DNA of 64,000 bases from an uncultured Clostridium sp. (GTDB lineage: Bacteria; Bacillota; Clostridia; Lachnospirales; Lachnospiraceae), in NCBI GenBank assembly GCA_945917985.1, contig CAMEIH010000012.1:1-64000 (forward strand), in the 5' to 3' direction. A program made the translations under genes and the position numbers. Numbering within the stretch: position 1 is the first letter of the stretch; each line of letters opens with the position of its first letter. The notes beneath the pieces were generated by a model. That model had not been told where the DNA came from and did no database searches. It saw only the letters and a program-made list of their open reading frames with translations. Of this stretch, positions 18,752 to 27,951 are shown one piece after another.

Positions 18752-18943
18752 CCATACTGCGAAAAAAATAAGTGATTGGCGATTTGGTCACGATGGAAAC
18801 CAAACGCCGACTCATTTTGTGAGTCGTCTTATTGGATGAAACTCATAAAAACGTGGAAGCCTTTGCTGAACACGTTTTTATGCTCTGAGGCTCATTGGAA
18901 TGCTTCGTGCACATGAGCCATCATTTATTTTTTCACAGTATGG
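18752..18943 (+). repeat. Structured intergenic element, copy 1 (core 18848-18878)
   Basis: Core AAAACGTGGAAGCCTTTGCTGAACACGTTTT; outer arms CCATACTGCGAAAAAAATAAGTGATTGG / CCATCATTTATTTTTTCACAGTATGG. Confidence 0.85.
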
Positions 18944-18958
18944 AAATTATGAATTTAT

Positions 18959-19226
18959 AAACCACATTCTCGAAGAATTTCTCAGGAAATATCGCATGGA
19001 GGTATTGGGAATGTTACTGGAAGAATTTGATGTAAATAAATACGAGCGGTCATTGCGGGAAGAAGGACGTGCGGAAGGTTTGGTGGCTGACCGCGAAGAA
19101 GGTGAAACCCGATTAGCCGCTCTTCTTAACCACTTATTTTCTGATAACCGCATGGAAGATGCGAAGCTCGTCCTGACTGATAAGAATTTAAGGGAAAAAC
19201 TGTACAGGGAATATGAAATGAAATAA
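18959..19226 (+). pseudogene. Truncated duplicate of the C-terminal part of the Rpn-family gene
   Basis: NHILEEFLRKYRMEVLGMLLEEFDVNKYERSLREEG...NRMEDAKLVLTDKNLREKLYREY nearly identical to 18505-18735; no nuclease domain. Confidence 0.85.
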
Positions 19227-19254
19227 TCTGCTGATATAAGAAAGGACCACCTGC

Positions 19255-19908
19255 ATGAAACCTACCATTAAGAAAGAAAACGTCAAGCCTTTATTTGACT
19301 CCAAATTCATAAAGGTCTTTGACCTTCAGTACGAAGAAGGCAAACACTACTATGATGCCACCAGACGATCTCTGGATCGGATCGCCGCCGTAAAATCTGA
19401 CGAAGAATTTCGGACCATGCTGCCCGATGCGGTGACCTGTGTCGTTATTCTTAGCATAAACGAGGAGGAACCCAAGCTGCTTCTGTCAAAGGAATACCGC
19501 TATCCTGCAGGACAGTTTCTGTTAAGCCCTCCCGCAGGGCTTTTAGATCCCGAAGATGCCGATACGGAAAATCCCATTCTGACTGCCGCGAAAAGAGAGA
19601 TCAAAGAGGAAACGGGACTTACGATTACTGAAAAGGACTCTCTTTTCGTGATCAATCCTCTCCTGTTCTCTTCCCCCGGCATGACCGATGAGAGCAATGC
19701 CCTTGCCTGTGCTGTGGTCCGGCTTGAGGACAAGTCGATACTCTCGCAGGATGGTGCTGTGGGAAGTGAATGCTTCGACGGTTTTGAACTTCTTTCCAGA
19801 CAGGAAGCCATGGAAATTCTGAAAAGCGGAAAAGATAAGAACGGTATCTTTTATTCCGTTTATACCTATTGCTGCCTGATGTACTTTGTATCTGATCTTT
19901 GGAGGTAA
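19255..19908 (+). CDS. NUDIX hydrolase (ADP-ribose pyrophosphatase-like)
   Basis: Nudix box REIKEETGL preceded by PAGLLDPED. Confidence 0.88.
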   Translation: MKPTIKKENVKPLFDSKFIKVFDLQYEEGKHYYDATRRSLDRIAAVKSDEEFRTMLPDAVTCVVILSINEEEPKLLLSKEYRYPAGQFLLSPPAGLLDPEDADTENPILTAAKREIKEETGLTITEKDSLFVINPLLFSSPGMTDESNALACAVVRLEDKSILSQDGAVGSECFDGFELLSRQEAMEILKSGKDKNGIFYSVYTYCCLMYFVSDLWR

Positions 19909-19911
19909 CCT

Positions 19912-20733
19912 ATGCTGTATCATTATACCGACTTTGCCGCTTTCGACGGAATCATCAAGTGTGCAGAGCTTAGACTGAACAATATCTTAAACATGAATGA
20001 CGCCTCAGAAATGAGACTGTTTATGAACGGCATCTGTAAAGCCGTCACGGATAAATTGAATCAAGCCGGAGAAATAGAAAAGAGCCGCAAAACAGCAGCT
20101 TTCTTTGAAAATGAAATGGAAGAAGAATTTCACTACTCCGCCTATGCGGCATGCTTTTCCAAATACAGAGATGATGCCGCCCAATGGGAGCGCTATGGCC
20201 ATTTCGGAAGAGGTGTTTGTATCGCTTTTCACGAGGATCTGATGCAGAAAATGGTGGGCGGTGCCATTGCTCTCCATGAAGTATATTATCAGGCAGACAT
20301 GAGCGAGCATCCTTTGGTAGATGAATTCTATACTCTTATTAAAGAATCCAAAAGATTTTCAGAGCATCTTCCCGAATTTCAGAATCTTATGAATGAAGCA
20401 TGGGTACAGTCGGCTGCTTTCAAGCATCCTTCCTTTACCAGCGAACGGGAGTTCCGCCTTGTGGTCTCGCCATTTATCTCAAACGAATTTGCAATAGAAC
20501 CCAAATATCATGTTTCACCTGAAAGGATCAAGAAATATTATCCTCTCGACTTAAACAGAATGTGTGGAAAACTGAACCTCCATCTGTCTGATCTCGTAGG
20601 TGAGATCATCATAGGCCCTACCTCCTCCCAGTCCATTCCGATCCTCCAGGATTACCTTTCAGACTGTGGATTAAATATGCTCAAAGATAAAATCAGTATG
20701 TCGGAGTGCCCTTTACGAAAACCCACTTCGTAG
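19912..20733 (+). CDS. DUF2971-like protein
   Basis: MLYHYTDFAAFDGIIKCAELRLNNILNMNDASEMRLF ... ACFSKYRDDAAQWERYGHFGRGVCIAF. Confidence 0.8.
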   Translation: MLYHYTDFAAFDGIIKCAELRLNNILNMNDASEMRLFMNGICKAVTDKLNQAGEIEKSRKTAAFFENEMEEEFHYSAYAACFSKYRDDAAQWERYGHFGRGVCIAFHEDLMQKMVGGAIALHEVYYQADMSEHPLVDEFYTLIKESKRFSEHLPEFQNLMNEAWVQSAAFKHPSFTSEREFRLVVSPFISNEFAIEPKYHVSPERIKKYYPLDLNRMCGKLNLHLSDLVGEIIIGPTSSQSIPILQDYLSDCGLNMLKDKISMSECPLRKPTS

Positions 20734-20776
20734 TATCTTGTTCTGTTTTTGATGTGCATTTATGACAACTCAGCAC

Positions 20777-20823
20777 AAAACCCTGAACATCCGATGCACA
20801 ATGCATCTGACATTCAGGGTTTT
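20777..20823. terminator. Bidirectional intrinsic terminator
   Basis: AAAACCCTGAA...TTCAGGGTTTT with inner GATGCA/TGCATC between convergent genes. Confidence 0.85.
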
Positions 20824-20851
20824 CTTTCACGCTTCTGCTTAATTCTTTATC

Positions 20852-21601
20852 TTACTTTGCAGCTGTCACGGATGTGATGTGAGGGTTCACACCTTCATAC
20901 CAGTAAAGGAAACCTTCCATATCGATCTTGTCGCCGATGTTCAGGGCTTTTACTGCATTGTAAACATCAGTTGTGTTGTCACACAGATAAGATTCCACAG
21001 TAAAGGTATAGGTATTTCCGTCAAGGGAAACATTGAAGTAAAGGTCATCTCCATCCTGACCGGAACCATCCCAGCTGTACAGGAATGCCACATCATTGCC
21101 GTCTGCATCCTGACCTGCTGCTTCCACAGTCATACCCTTGAAGGATACAAATTTGTTCTGGTGATTGATCAGTTCATCCTTGCCAAGCAGGGAAGTAACA
21201 TCCTCTGCCTCTGCCACAAAATTTCCATCCTCAATTTCAAAAGTTGCATCTACAATCTCCACTTCACCGGACCACTCGGACTTATAACCGGTTACCTTGA
21301 TCTTGGTACCGGGGGTCAGTTTCTCGTAATCCTCCTCGGAGCATGCCATATTGTAAAGGAAGTAACCGCCGTCCTTATCCTGTGTATAAACGGTAGCCTT
21401 ATCCTCCCACCAGGACTGCTTTGCCTGTACATAAGTCTCCACTGTAACCTCAGTGTCAAGTGCTGCTGCCGCATATTCTGCATAAGTCATAACACCTTCG
21501 GATTTCACATCTTCCGCGCTGTCTGATCCCTTGGAAGAACCACAGCCGACACAGGCAACTACCAGTGTCAAAACAAAAAGTAATGATGTCAGTTTTTTCA
21601 T
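20852..21601 (-). CDS. Secreted lipoprotein, OB-fold-like, unknown function
   Basis: Lipobox VVACVGCGSS; beta-rich sequence TPGTKIKVTGYKSEWSGEVEIVDATFE. Confidence 0.7.
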   Translation of the reverse strand: MKKLTSLLFVLTLVVACVGCGSSKGSDSAEDVKSEGVMTYAEYAAAALDTEVTVETYVQAKQSWWEDKATVYTQDKDGGYFLYNMACSEEDYEKLTPGTKIKVTGYKSEWSGEVEIVDATFEIEDGNFVAEAEDVTSLLGKDELINHQNKFVSFKGMTVEAAGQDADGNDVAFLYSWDGSGQDGDDLYFNVSLDGNTYTFTVESYLCDNTTDVYNAVKALNIGDKIDMEGFLYWYEGVNPHITSVTAAK

Positions 21602-21695
21602 TTTTTTCTCCTCTTTTTGAAAAATAGTATGTAAAACTTTTGTGAATAAACAACGAGATAATTATACCCTATATTTTCAGGAAATCAATAGTTCT

Positions 21696-23318
21696 CTACT
21701 TATTTCTCTTCTTTTTTACTACCTGCGCCGCGACATAAAAAAGAATAAGTGCCCATGCTCCCGCTAATGATGACAAAAGAATCACGGATGTCCCGGGCAG
21801 CTTTCCAAGCTCCTCCTTGCCGGCTGACAGAGAACCTGACTGTCTTCCCAACTGATTCAGGCGATAAAGAGATATGGTATCACTGTAGAGTTTCTCGATA
21901 TACTGACCATCCACCTGCTGCCCTCTTCGCACGGATTTCACCGTATTTTCGATCAGCTGTCCCGCAGCATCACGCAGGGATGCCGAACCGTTAAACACAG
22001 GGGTCACAAAGGTATCCTCCACATGGGAGAGCAAAAGTTTTGACGCCTTGATCTTAATATCATAATAGGTGCCGTTGTCCTCACCACACCTTGACAGATA
22101 ATCCTGATACTCTGCAGATCCTTGCGCCTTTGATGTAACGGGCACATAGCCTTCCGTCTCTGCATAAGCAGTCTGTACTTCATTGGTCAGCAAATACTGC
22201 GCAAACAGCCAGGAGGCCAGAACCTCCTGAGAATCCTCCTTGTTAAAAATGCATAAGGAAGGTCCCTGGGATATCATCTTCGGATGATCCGTGTCAAACT
22301 GAGGGATAGGCATTACTTCCGTTTCAAACTCTACGATTTTATCCTCACTGATATCACAAAGCGGCGCATCCGTTCCCATCCACGTTGCCCCTGCTGTGGA
22401 ATCAATGGCAAAAATACACTGCCCCGCATTCAGGAAATTGGCGGGGTAGCTGGAAATTTTAAAAGTGGAAAAGGCTCCGCTCTTTCCATGCTCCGCAATC
22501 GTTTCAAGGAGTTCCTTTGTGGCATCATTAAAAAGCAGTATCTCGCCGCTGTCCGTAGAATAACCGGCATCTTTTTGCTTCAGCATCTGGATCATCATAT
22601 TGTCTGTGGACTTGTAGATAAAAGGGATCATAACCTTCTGTCCGTTCACTTTAAAGTTGTCTGAAGCGTCCTTCTCCATGGCAGCCTCAGAAACCTCAAA
22701 GATAAAATCCCAGGTCAGTTTATCCGGCAGTGTATATCCCAATGCCTCCAAATACGTTTTATTGATATAGCAGGCTTCCGTGGAACGCATGTAAGGAAGG
22801 GCATAATAATGGTCAGAAATTTTACATTCCTCTAGAAATTTTGGAATGATCTCTTCTTTGGAAGGTCCCTCAAATCTGACCTCGCTTCCCGCCAGACCGT
22901 ACTTTTTATCCTCAAATAATTCTTCCAGAGGAACCACCAGATTTGTTCCCGTCAGATAGGTTGCAATGTGATCGGGGTAGGTGATACACACATTAGGCGT
23001 GGTGCCCGTTGCTATATTGGTGATCACATCATTATAGATCTTGCCGTAATCCGTATACAGCCGCAAATTCACCTTGATATTCGGATACAGCGTCTCAAAA
23101 TCCGCAATTGCTTTCTGATAAATGGCTGTCTGGGTCTTGTTGGTGTCATTCTTTGCCCAGAAAGTAATCTCATACTGCCCGGACTCATCAAATTCTTCCG
23201 GAATCGCAAAAGCTTCCATCCCTTTGGAACCGTGACATCCTGTGAGAGGAAACAGACTAAGCAGTAGCACCGCAGACAAAAGAAAATATGATATGATTCT
23301 TTTCCCTGTTTTTCTCAT
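21696..23318 (-). CDS. Extracellular sugar-binding lipoprotein (ABC) with C-terminal TM segment
   Basis: Lipobox LFPLTGCHG; YEITFWAKNDTNKTQTAIYQKAIADFETLYPNIKVNL; operon with permeases and ATPase. Confidence 0.88.
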   Translation of the reverse strand: MRKTGKRIISYFLLSAVLLLSLFPLTGCHGSKGMEAFAIPEEFDESGQYEITFWAKNDTNKTQTAIYQKAIADFETLYPNIKVNLRLYTDYGKIYNDVITNIATGTTPNVCITYPDHIATYLTGTNLVVPLEELFEDKKYGLAGSEVRFEGPSKEEIIPKFLEECKISDHYYALPYMRSTEACYINKTYLEALGYTLPDKLTWDFIFEVSEAAMEKDASDNFKVNGQKVMIPFIYKSTDNMMIQMLKQKDAGYSTDSGEILLFNDATKELLETIAEHGKSGAFSTFKISSYPANFLNAGQCIFAIDSTAGATWMGTDAPLCDISEDKIVEFETEVMPIPQFDTDHPKMISQGPSLCIFNKEDSQEVLASWLFAQYLLTNEVQTAYAETEGYVPVTSKAQGSAEYQDYLSRCGEDNGTYYDIKIKASKLLLSHVEDTFVTPVFNGSASLRDAAGQLIENTVKSVRRGQQVDGQYIEKLYSDTISLYRLNQLGRQSGSLSAGKEELGKLPGTSVILLSSLAGAWALILFYVAAQVVKKKRNK

Positions 23319-24190
23319 CCTTTTGTTCCTCCTCTGGACACGCCTTCCATGATCTTATTGCGAAAGACCAGAAAGAGAATGATCAGCGGCACAGAGATCA
23401 CTACCACCGCCGCCATCATGGCAGGTATATTTTCACGCCCGAATCCGTTCTCTCTGATCTCCTGAATTCCGTTGGAGACAAGATAGTAATTCTCATCATC
23501 CGTGATCAGTCTGGGCCATACATAGGAATTCCAGCATTCGATCACTTTCAAGATGGTAATCGTGATCAGTGTCGGCTTGGAGATGGGCACCATCACCTTA
23601 AGCAGATACTTCAGATCCGAGGTGCCGTCCACCTTTGCCGCATAATAGAGATTGTCCGGTATCTGTTCGAAGTTTTCTTTCAGTAGATAAATGTAAAAAA
23701 CACTGGTCACGGAAGGAAGAATCAGACCCGGAAAGGTATTTCTCATATTCAGATTGGTAATGGTAACAAAATTGGTGATAATGACCAGTTCATTCGGAAT
23801 CATCATCAGGGAAAGAAAGAGTACAAACGCAATATTTTTCCCCTTAAATTCAAGACGTGCAAAGGCAAAAGCCGCCAGTGTGATCACTACAAGCATAATC
23901 GCCGTAGTCAGCACTGTAAAAATGGCCGTATTCGCAAAATATCTCAAAAGAGGCACCGCCGTAAAAGCTTCTGCGTAGTTCTGAAGAGTCGGCGACAACG
24001 TATAAAACTTCGGAATATACTCCGAATTGTAGGCGCTGTAGCTCTTTAGGGATGTAAGGATCATCCAGTAAAAAGGAAACAGTACGATAACAGCCCACAA
24101 AGCCAAAAGCACATAAGTGATAACTCTGACCACTGTTTTCCGTGTTTTGGCAGACTTTTCGATTTTACCATAATCAGTCCCGTTTTCCAT
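23315..24190 (-). CDS. Carbohydrate ABC transporter permease
   Basis: Six-TM protein with EAA motif YYAAKVDGTSDLKYLLKVMVPISKP. Confidence 0.92.
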   Translation of the reverse strand: MENGTDYGKIEKSAKTRKTVVRVITYVLLALWAVIVLFPFYWMILTSLKSYSAYNSEYIPKFYTLSPTLQNYAEAFTAVPLLRYFANTAIFTVLTTAIMLVVITLAAFAFARLEFKGKNIAFVLFLSLMMIPNELVIITNFVTITNLNMRNTFPGLILPSVTSVFYIYLLKENFEQIPDNLYYAAKVDGTSDLKYLLKVMVPISKPTLITITILKVIECWNSYVWPRLITDDENYYLVSNGIQEIRENGFGRENIPAMMAAVVVISVPLIILFLVFRNKIMEGVSRGGTKG

Positions 24191-24204
24191 ATTTTTCGCC
24201 CCTC

Positions 24205-25110
24205 TTAATAATGAACATTCTTTTTGCTGATCAGCAGATTAATGCAGGTGATCGTAAGCACAATGGCAAACAAAATAATAGCTGCAGCCGATGCATAGGA
24301 AGGATAACCACCGCTGTCACCGTACAGCATATCGTAGACATAACCAACGATCGTGTTCATGCCCGCCGCATTTAAGTTCGTTCCAAAGAGTGCCACTGCG
24401 TCACTGTATGCCTTGAAGGCACCGATAAAGCCGGTAATCACCAAATAAAAGATCATAGGTGTGATCATGGGAAGTGTGATCCTCATGAAAATCCGAAACC
24501 CCGAGGTGCCATCCACCTTTGCAGCATTGTAATAAACCTGATTCACAGAGGAAAGGGCACTGGTAAGGATCAGAATTTTAAAAGGCATGACCACCCATAT
24601 GGTATAAAAACAGAGCACAAACATCTTGGCCCAGTAAGGACCCTCGATGAAGTCAACGCTTTTTCCGCCAAATAAGTGAATCAGTACATTTACAAGCCCT
24701 TCGGAATAGGGCGTTCTTTTGAACAGGATCATAAATACCAGCCCTACTGCCAGTGTATTTGTCACATAAGGGAGAAAATAAATTGTCTGAAACAGATTCC
24801 TAAGCGGCTTTATGGAACTTAAGCCCACAGAAATCAACAGCGCCAGTCCGGTGGATAAGGGTACGGTAATAATCACCAGAATAAAGGTATTTTTTACGGC
24901 CTGCAAAAAGTATGGGTCATGCAATACATAGGAATAATTATAAAGACCGATACCAAAATAAGTCTGGGATGCGGAGTTGTACCCTTCTTCAAAAGAATAA
25001 ACAAAAACATCAATCAGGGGATATACCATGAAGAATCCCAGAAAAAGAATTGCCGGCAAAAGATACAGCCAGCCCTTCAGACCGCTGTTTGCAAGTTTCT
25101 TTCTTATCAT
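24205..25110 (-). CDS. Carbohydrate ABC transporter permease
   Basis: EAA motif YYNAAKVDGTSGFRIFMRITLPMITP. Confidence 0.92.
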   Translation of the reverse strand: MIRKKLANSGLKGWLYLLPAILFLGFFMVYPLIDVFVYSFEEGYNSASQTYFGIGLYNYSYVLHDPYFLQAVKNTFILVIITVPLSTGLALLISVGLSSIKPLRNLFQTIYFLPYVTNTLAVGLVFMILFKRTPYSEGLVNVLIHLFGGKSVDFIEGPYWAKMFVLCFYTIWVVMPFKILILTSALSSVNQVYYNAAKVDGTSGFRIFMRITLPMITPMIFYLVITGFIGAFKAYSDAVALFGTNLNAAGMNTIVGYVYDMLYGDSGGYPSYASAAAIILFAIVLTITCINLLISKKNVHY

Positions 25111-26210
25111 AATGCTACCTCAAAGCCAATTCTTTCTTCACTCTCTCTGTCAAAGAGGAAAACCTTTCCGGGTTTCAAAGAAAATCTGACAATTTCTTCC
25201 GTTTTTACAATGTGTTCCGTATTCATGACAGCGCGGATCAGCGGATTTAAGGAAGCCACGTTTGTTGCAACCACACTGCTGTCGCGCCCCATGACCTCCA
25301 CACTGCGAAGTTGACAGGAAAAAGGCCCATTTTCATCAAGAATAAAACCTTCCGGTCTGATTCCCACGTAAACTTCTCCATCCGGAACATTCTTTGTGTG
25401 AAGAACCGCATCTTCACCTATGTACAGTATATTTTCTTTCATCTTTCCGTCAAAAACATTGATGGGCGGTGTACCCAAAAACTTTGCCACAAATAAATTG
25501 ACAGGACTGTCATAAACATCCTGAGGTTTCCCGATCTGCTGCACCACACCGTCCTTCATCACAACGATCATATCCGAAATACTCATGGCCTCCTCCTGGT
25601 CATGGGTCACGAAGATGGTTGTGATCTTTGTCTCTCTCTGGATCCTTCTGATCTCTTCCCTGGTTTGAAGACGCAGACGGGCATCCAGATTGGAAAGTGG
25701 CTCATCTAGCAGAAGTACCTTCGGCCTTTTTACAAGAGCGCGGGCAATTGCCACTCTCTGCTGTTGACCGCCGGACAGCTCTCCCGGCTTCCGATCCATC
25801 AGTTCATCAATCTGCACAAGCTTTGCAGCCTCATATGATTTGTCAAGCATCTCCTCTTTGGAAAGCTTGTCCTTTCCTTTCAGATTCTGCAAAGGGAACA
25901 GTATATTCTGTTTCACGGTCAGATGGGGATAAAGGGCATAGTTCTGAAATACAAGTCCGATTCCTCTGCTTTCCGGAGGAATATCCGTGACATCATCCTC
26001 TCCGAAGAAGATCCTGCCGCTTGTTGGCTTTAACAGGCCGCTGATCAGATTCAACGTTGTACTTTTACCGCATCCGGAGGGACCAAGCAGGCCGATCAGC
26101 TTGCCATCCGGAATGGTAAAATCAAAGTTGTCTACCGCAATCACATCTTCATGCTTCTTCCTGTCACGACTGGGAAATTTTTTCGTCAGGTTCTGTAATA
26201 CTACTTCCAT
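25107..26210 (-). CDS. ABC transporter ATP-binding protein (MsmK/UgpC type)
   Basis: GPSGCGKSTTL, LSGGQQQRVAIARAL, VLLLDEPLSNLD. Confidence 0.92.
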   Translation of the reverse strand: MEVVLQNLTKKFPSRDRKKHEDVIAVDNFDFTIPDGKLIGLLGPSGCGKSTTLNLISGLLKPTSGRIFFGEDDVTDIPPESRGIGLVFQNYALYPHLTVKQNILFPLQNLKGKDKLSKEEMLDKSYEAAKLVQIDELMDRKPGELSGGQQQRVAIARALVKRPKVLLLDEPLSNLDARLRLQTREEIRRIQRETKITTIFVTHDQEEAMSISDMIVVMKDGVVQQIGKPQDVYDSPVNLFVAKFLGTPPINVFDGKMKENILYIGEDAVLHTKNVPDGEVYVGIRPEGFILDENGPFSCQLRSVEVMGRDSSVVATNVASLNPLIRAVMNTEHIVKTEEIVRFSLKPGKVFLFDRESEERIGFEVAL

Positions 26211-26253
26211 ACTCTTCTCCCTCACCCTTTGTATTCGCTGTCCCTCTTATCTG

Positions 26254-27303
26254 TTACTCCTGCCCGGAGCTGCCAAGATTCTGATTAATAATCGTTGCGA
26301 TTCTGTCAGCCAGCTTTTCACGTCCTGCCACATTATAGCGCATGTAATCCTTCATATATTCTTCATAATTGTCCTCATTGATGGTGCCGAAATAATTATC
26401 GATAAAGGAGACACCGCAATCCATTGCTACCTCAGACTCCTTGTAAACATAGTGCACCAGAGGTCCATTGCCGAAATCCGTGATGGTGCCATTTGACAGA
26501 TTTCCCTCTTCATCCATTGCCTGTGCATAGGTGGGAGACATCAGATAGACACGGATATAAGGCCATGTGGTCCTGATGTTATTCAGGGCAACACGCAGTC
26601 CTCCCGTAAATGTGGAAACATTCCCGGGATTATTGAGATCTTCGGCAGGTGATCCTACATTATAGTCCGTGCTGTCATACATAATAATGATCACATCCAC
26701 CTTATCCATGTCCACGGTTTTCATGATATCCACACCTTCCTGATATCTGGGATCCGCCTCATCCCCTGCGATGGAATTAATTGCCGTAAACTCATTATTC
26801 CGAAAGCTCTCTACTACATAGTAAAGATTAAAATGATCCTTTGTATAATTCGGATCATAAACAGGATTTTTGCAGGCTGCCGTAGAATCCGGGAAAGAAC
26901 AGTCATATACCACTGCTCCAGTCTTTTGCGCAATCATGGTGGACAGCCCCTCATCTCCTCTGTCATCGGAAAAAGGATTGTTGCCCAAACACAGAATCGT
27001 GGTTACGCCGTCATCCTCCCTGCCCTCCAAAGCCGCAGCATCCATGGGAATGATCATGTCCAGGGTTTCCACATCAAGATCTTCCGTGTTCTCCGTATTG
27101 TCCGGAAGTTCCAGCTTTCCTCCCTGATTCCATCTGTACAGTCTGTAAAAAGAAATTCCTGCCAGCAGAACAATCACCGCCAGTATAATGATATGAAAAT
27201 TGATCTTCATTCCTTTTTTAACAGGCTTTTCTTCCGTTTCCTTCATTTCTTCTTTTTCTAAGATGTCTTCATCTCTATTCTCGTTATTCATAATAATCTC
27301 CAT
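26254..27303 (-). CDS. Membrane-anchored SGNH/GDSL-like protein
   Basis: N-terminal TM; TILCLGNNPFSDDRGDEGLSTMIAQKTGAVVYDCSF in the position of an SGNH block I. Confidence 0.6.
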   Translation of the reverse strand: MEIIMNNENRDEDILEKEEMKETEEKPVKKGMKINFHIIILAVIVLLAGISFYRLYRWNQGGKLELPDNTENTEDLDVETLDMIIPMDAAALEGREDDGVTTILCLGNNPFSDDRGDEGLSTMIAQKTGAVVYDCSFPDSTAACKNPVYDPNYTKDHFNLYYVVESFRNNEFTAINSIAGDEADPRYQEGVDIMKTVDMDKVDVIIIMYDSTDYNVGSPAEDLNNPGNVSTFTGGLRVALNNIRTTWPYIRVYLMSPTYAQAMDEEGNLSNGTITDFGNGPLVHYVYKESEVAMDCGVSFIDNYFGTINEDNYEEYMKDYMRYNVAGREKLADRIATIINQNLGSSGQE

Positions 27304-27379
27304 TTCGCAATTTCATAATCGCTCCTATTTTACTATCATTTACCCAAAAAATCTATATATTCATAAAAAATTAATATAT

Positions 27380-27415
27380 AAGAAAAGAGTATTCTCCCTA
27401 AAGAAAATACTCTTT
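27380..27415 (-). terminator. Intrinsic terminator after nrdG
   Basis: AAAGAGTATT...AATACTCTTT hairpin with T-rich flank. Confidence 0.7.
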
Positions 27416-27444
27416 GTTGACTATAGACAAGATCTACATACCAT

Positions 27445-27951
27445 TTATAGTTCCTGCATCAAAACCACTTTCCCCTCCCGCAATGAGAGTGGAACATTGA
27501 TAATTCTTTGATTAGCTGATCCCCTGAACACCAGACTGATATCCTTCTGTTCTTCCATAAACTCTCCGTCTACCAGTACATCCACCAGCTCAAGGAGCTT
27601 TAAGCATTCGTCTCGCTTAAGCAGTTCTTCAAACAGATATCCCGAATAACACCACACATTTTTGGAAGGATATGTCTCACGAACCCGCTTTACAAACGGA
27701 AGTAATCTTTTTGCATTTTCACTCTCCATCGGTTCCCCGCCTAAGAGTGTGAGCCCCGCCTTGTAATCAGGCTCAAGCGCTTTCATAAGCGCATCTTCCG
27801 TTGTTTCATCGAAAGGCTTACCATAATCAAAGTTCCAGGTTTCCGGCTGGAAGCATCCCTTGCAGTGGTGAGTACAGCCTGATACAAACAGAGAAACTCT
27901 GACACCCGGTCCATCCGCTATATCATTTTCTTTTATTGCTGCATAATTCAT
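27445..27951 (-). CDS. nrdG: Anaerobic ribonucleoside-triphosphate reductase activating protein
   Basis: DGPGVRVSLFVSGCTHHCKGCF (CxxxCxxC) and GGEP. Confidence 0.93.
   Translation of the reverse strand: MNYAAIKENDIADGPGVRVSLFVSGCTHHCKGCFQPETWNFDYGKPFDETTEDALMKALEPDYKAGLTLLGGEPMESENAKRLLPFVKRVRETYPSKNVWCYSGYLFEELLKRDECLKLLELVDVLVDGEFMEEQKDISLVFRGSANQRIINVPLSLREGKVVLMQEL

Noticed and set aside
18752-18943. Element copies as a retron, group II intron or IS200-type unit
   Set aside because: No reverse transcriptase, maturase or TnpA-like ORF is associated with any of the three copies, and the size (about 140-190 bp) is too small; msr/msd-like features were not evident.
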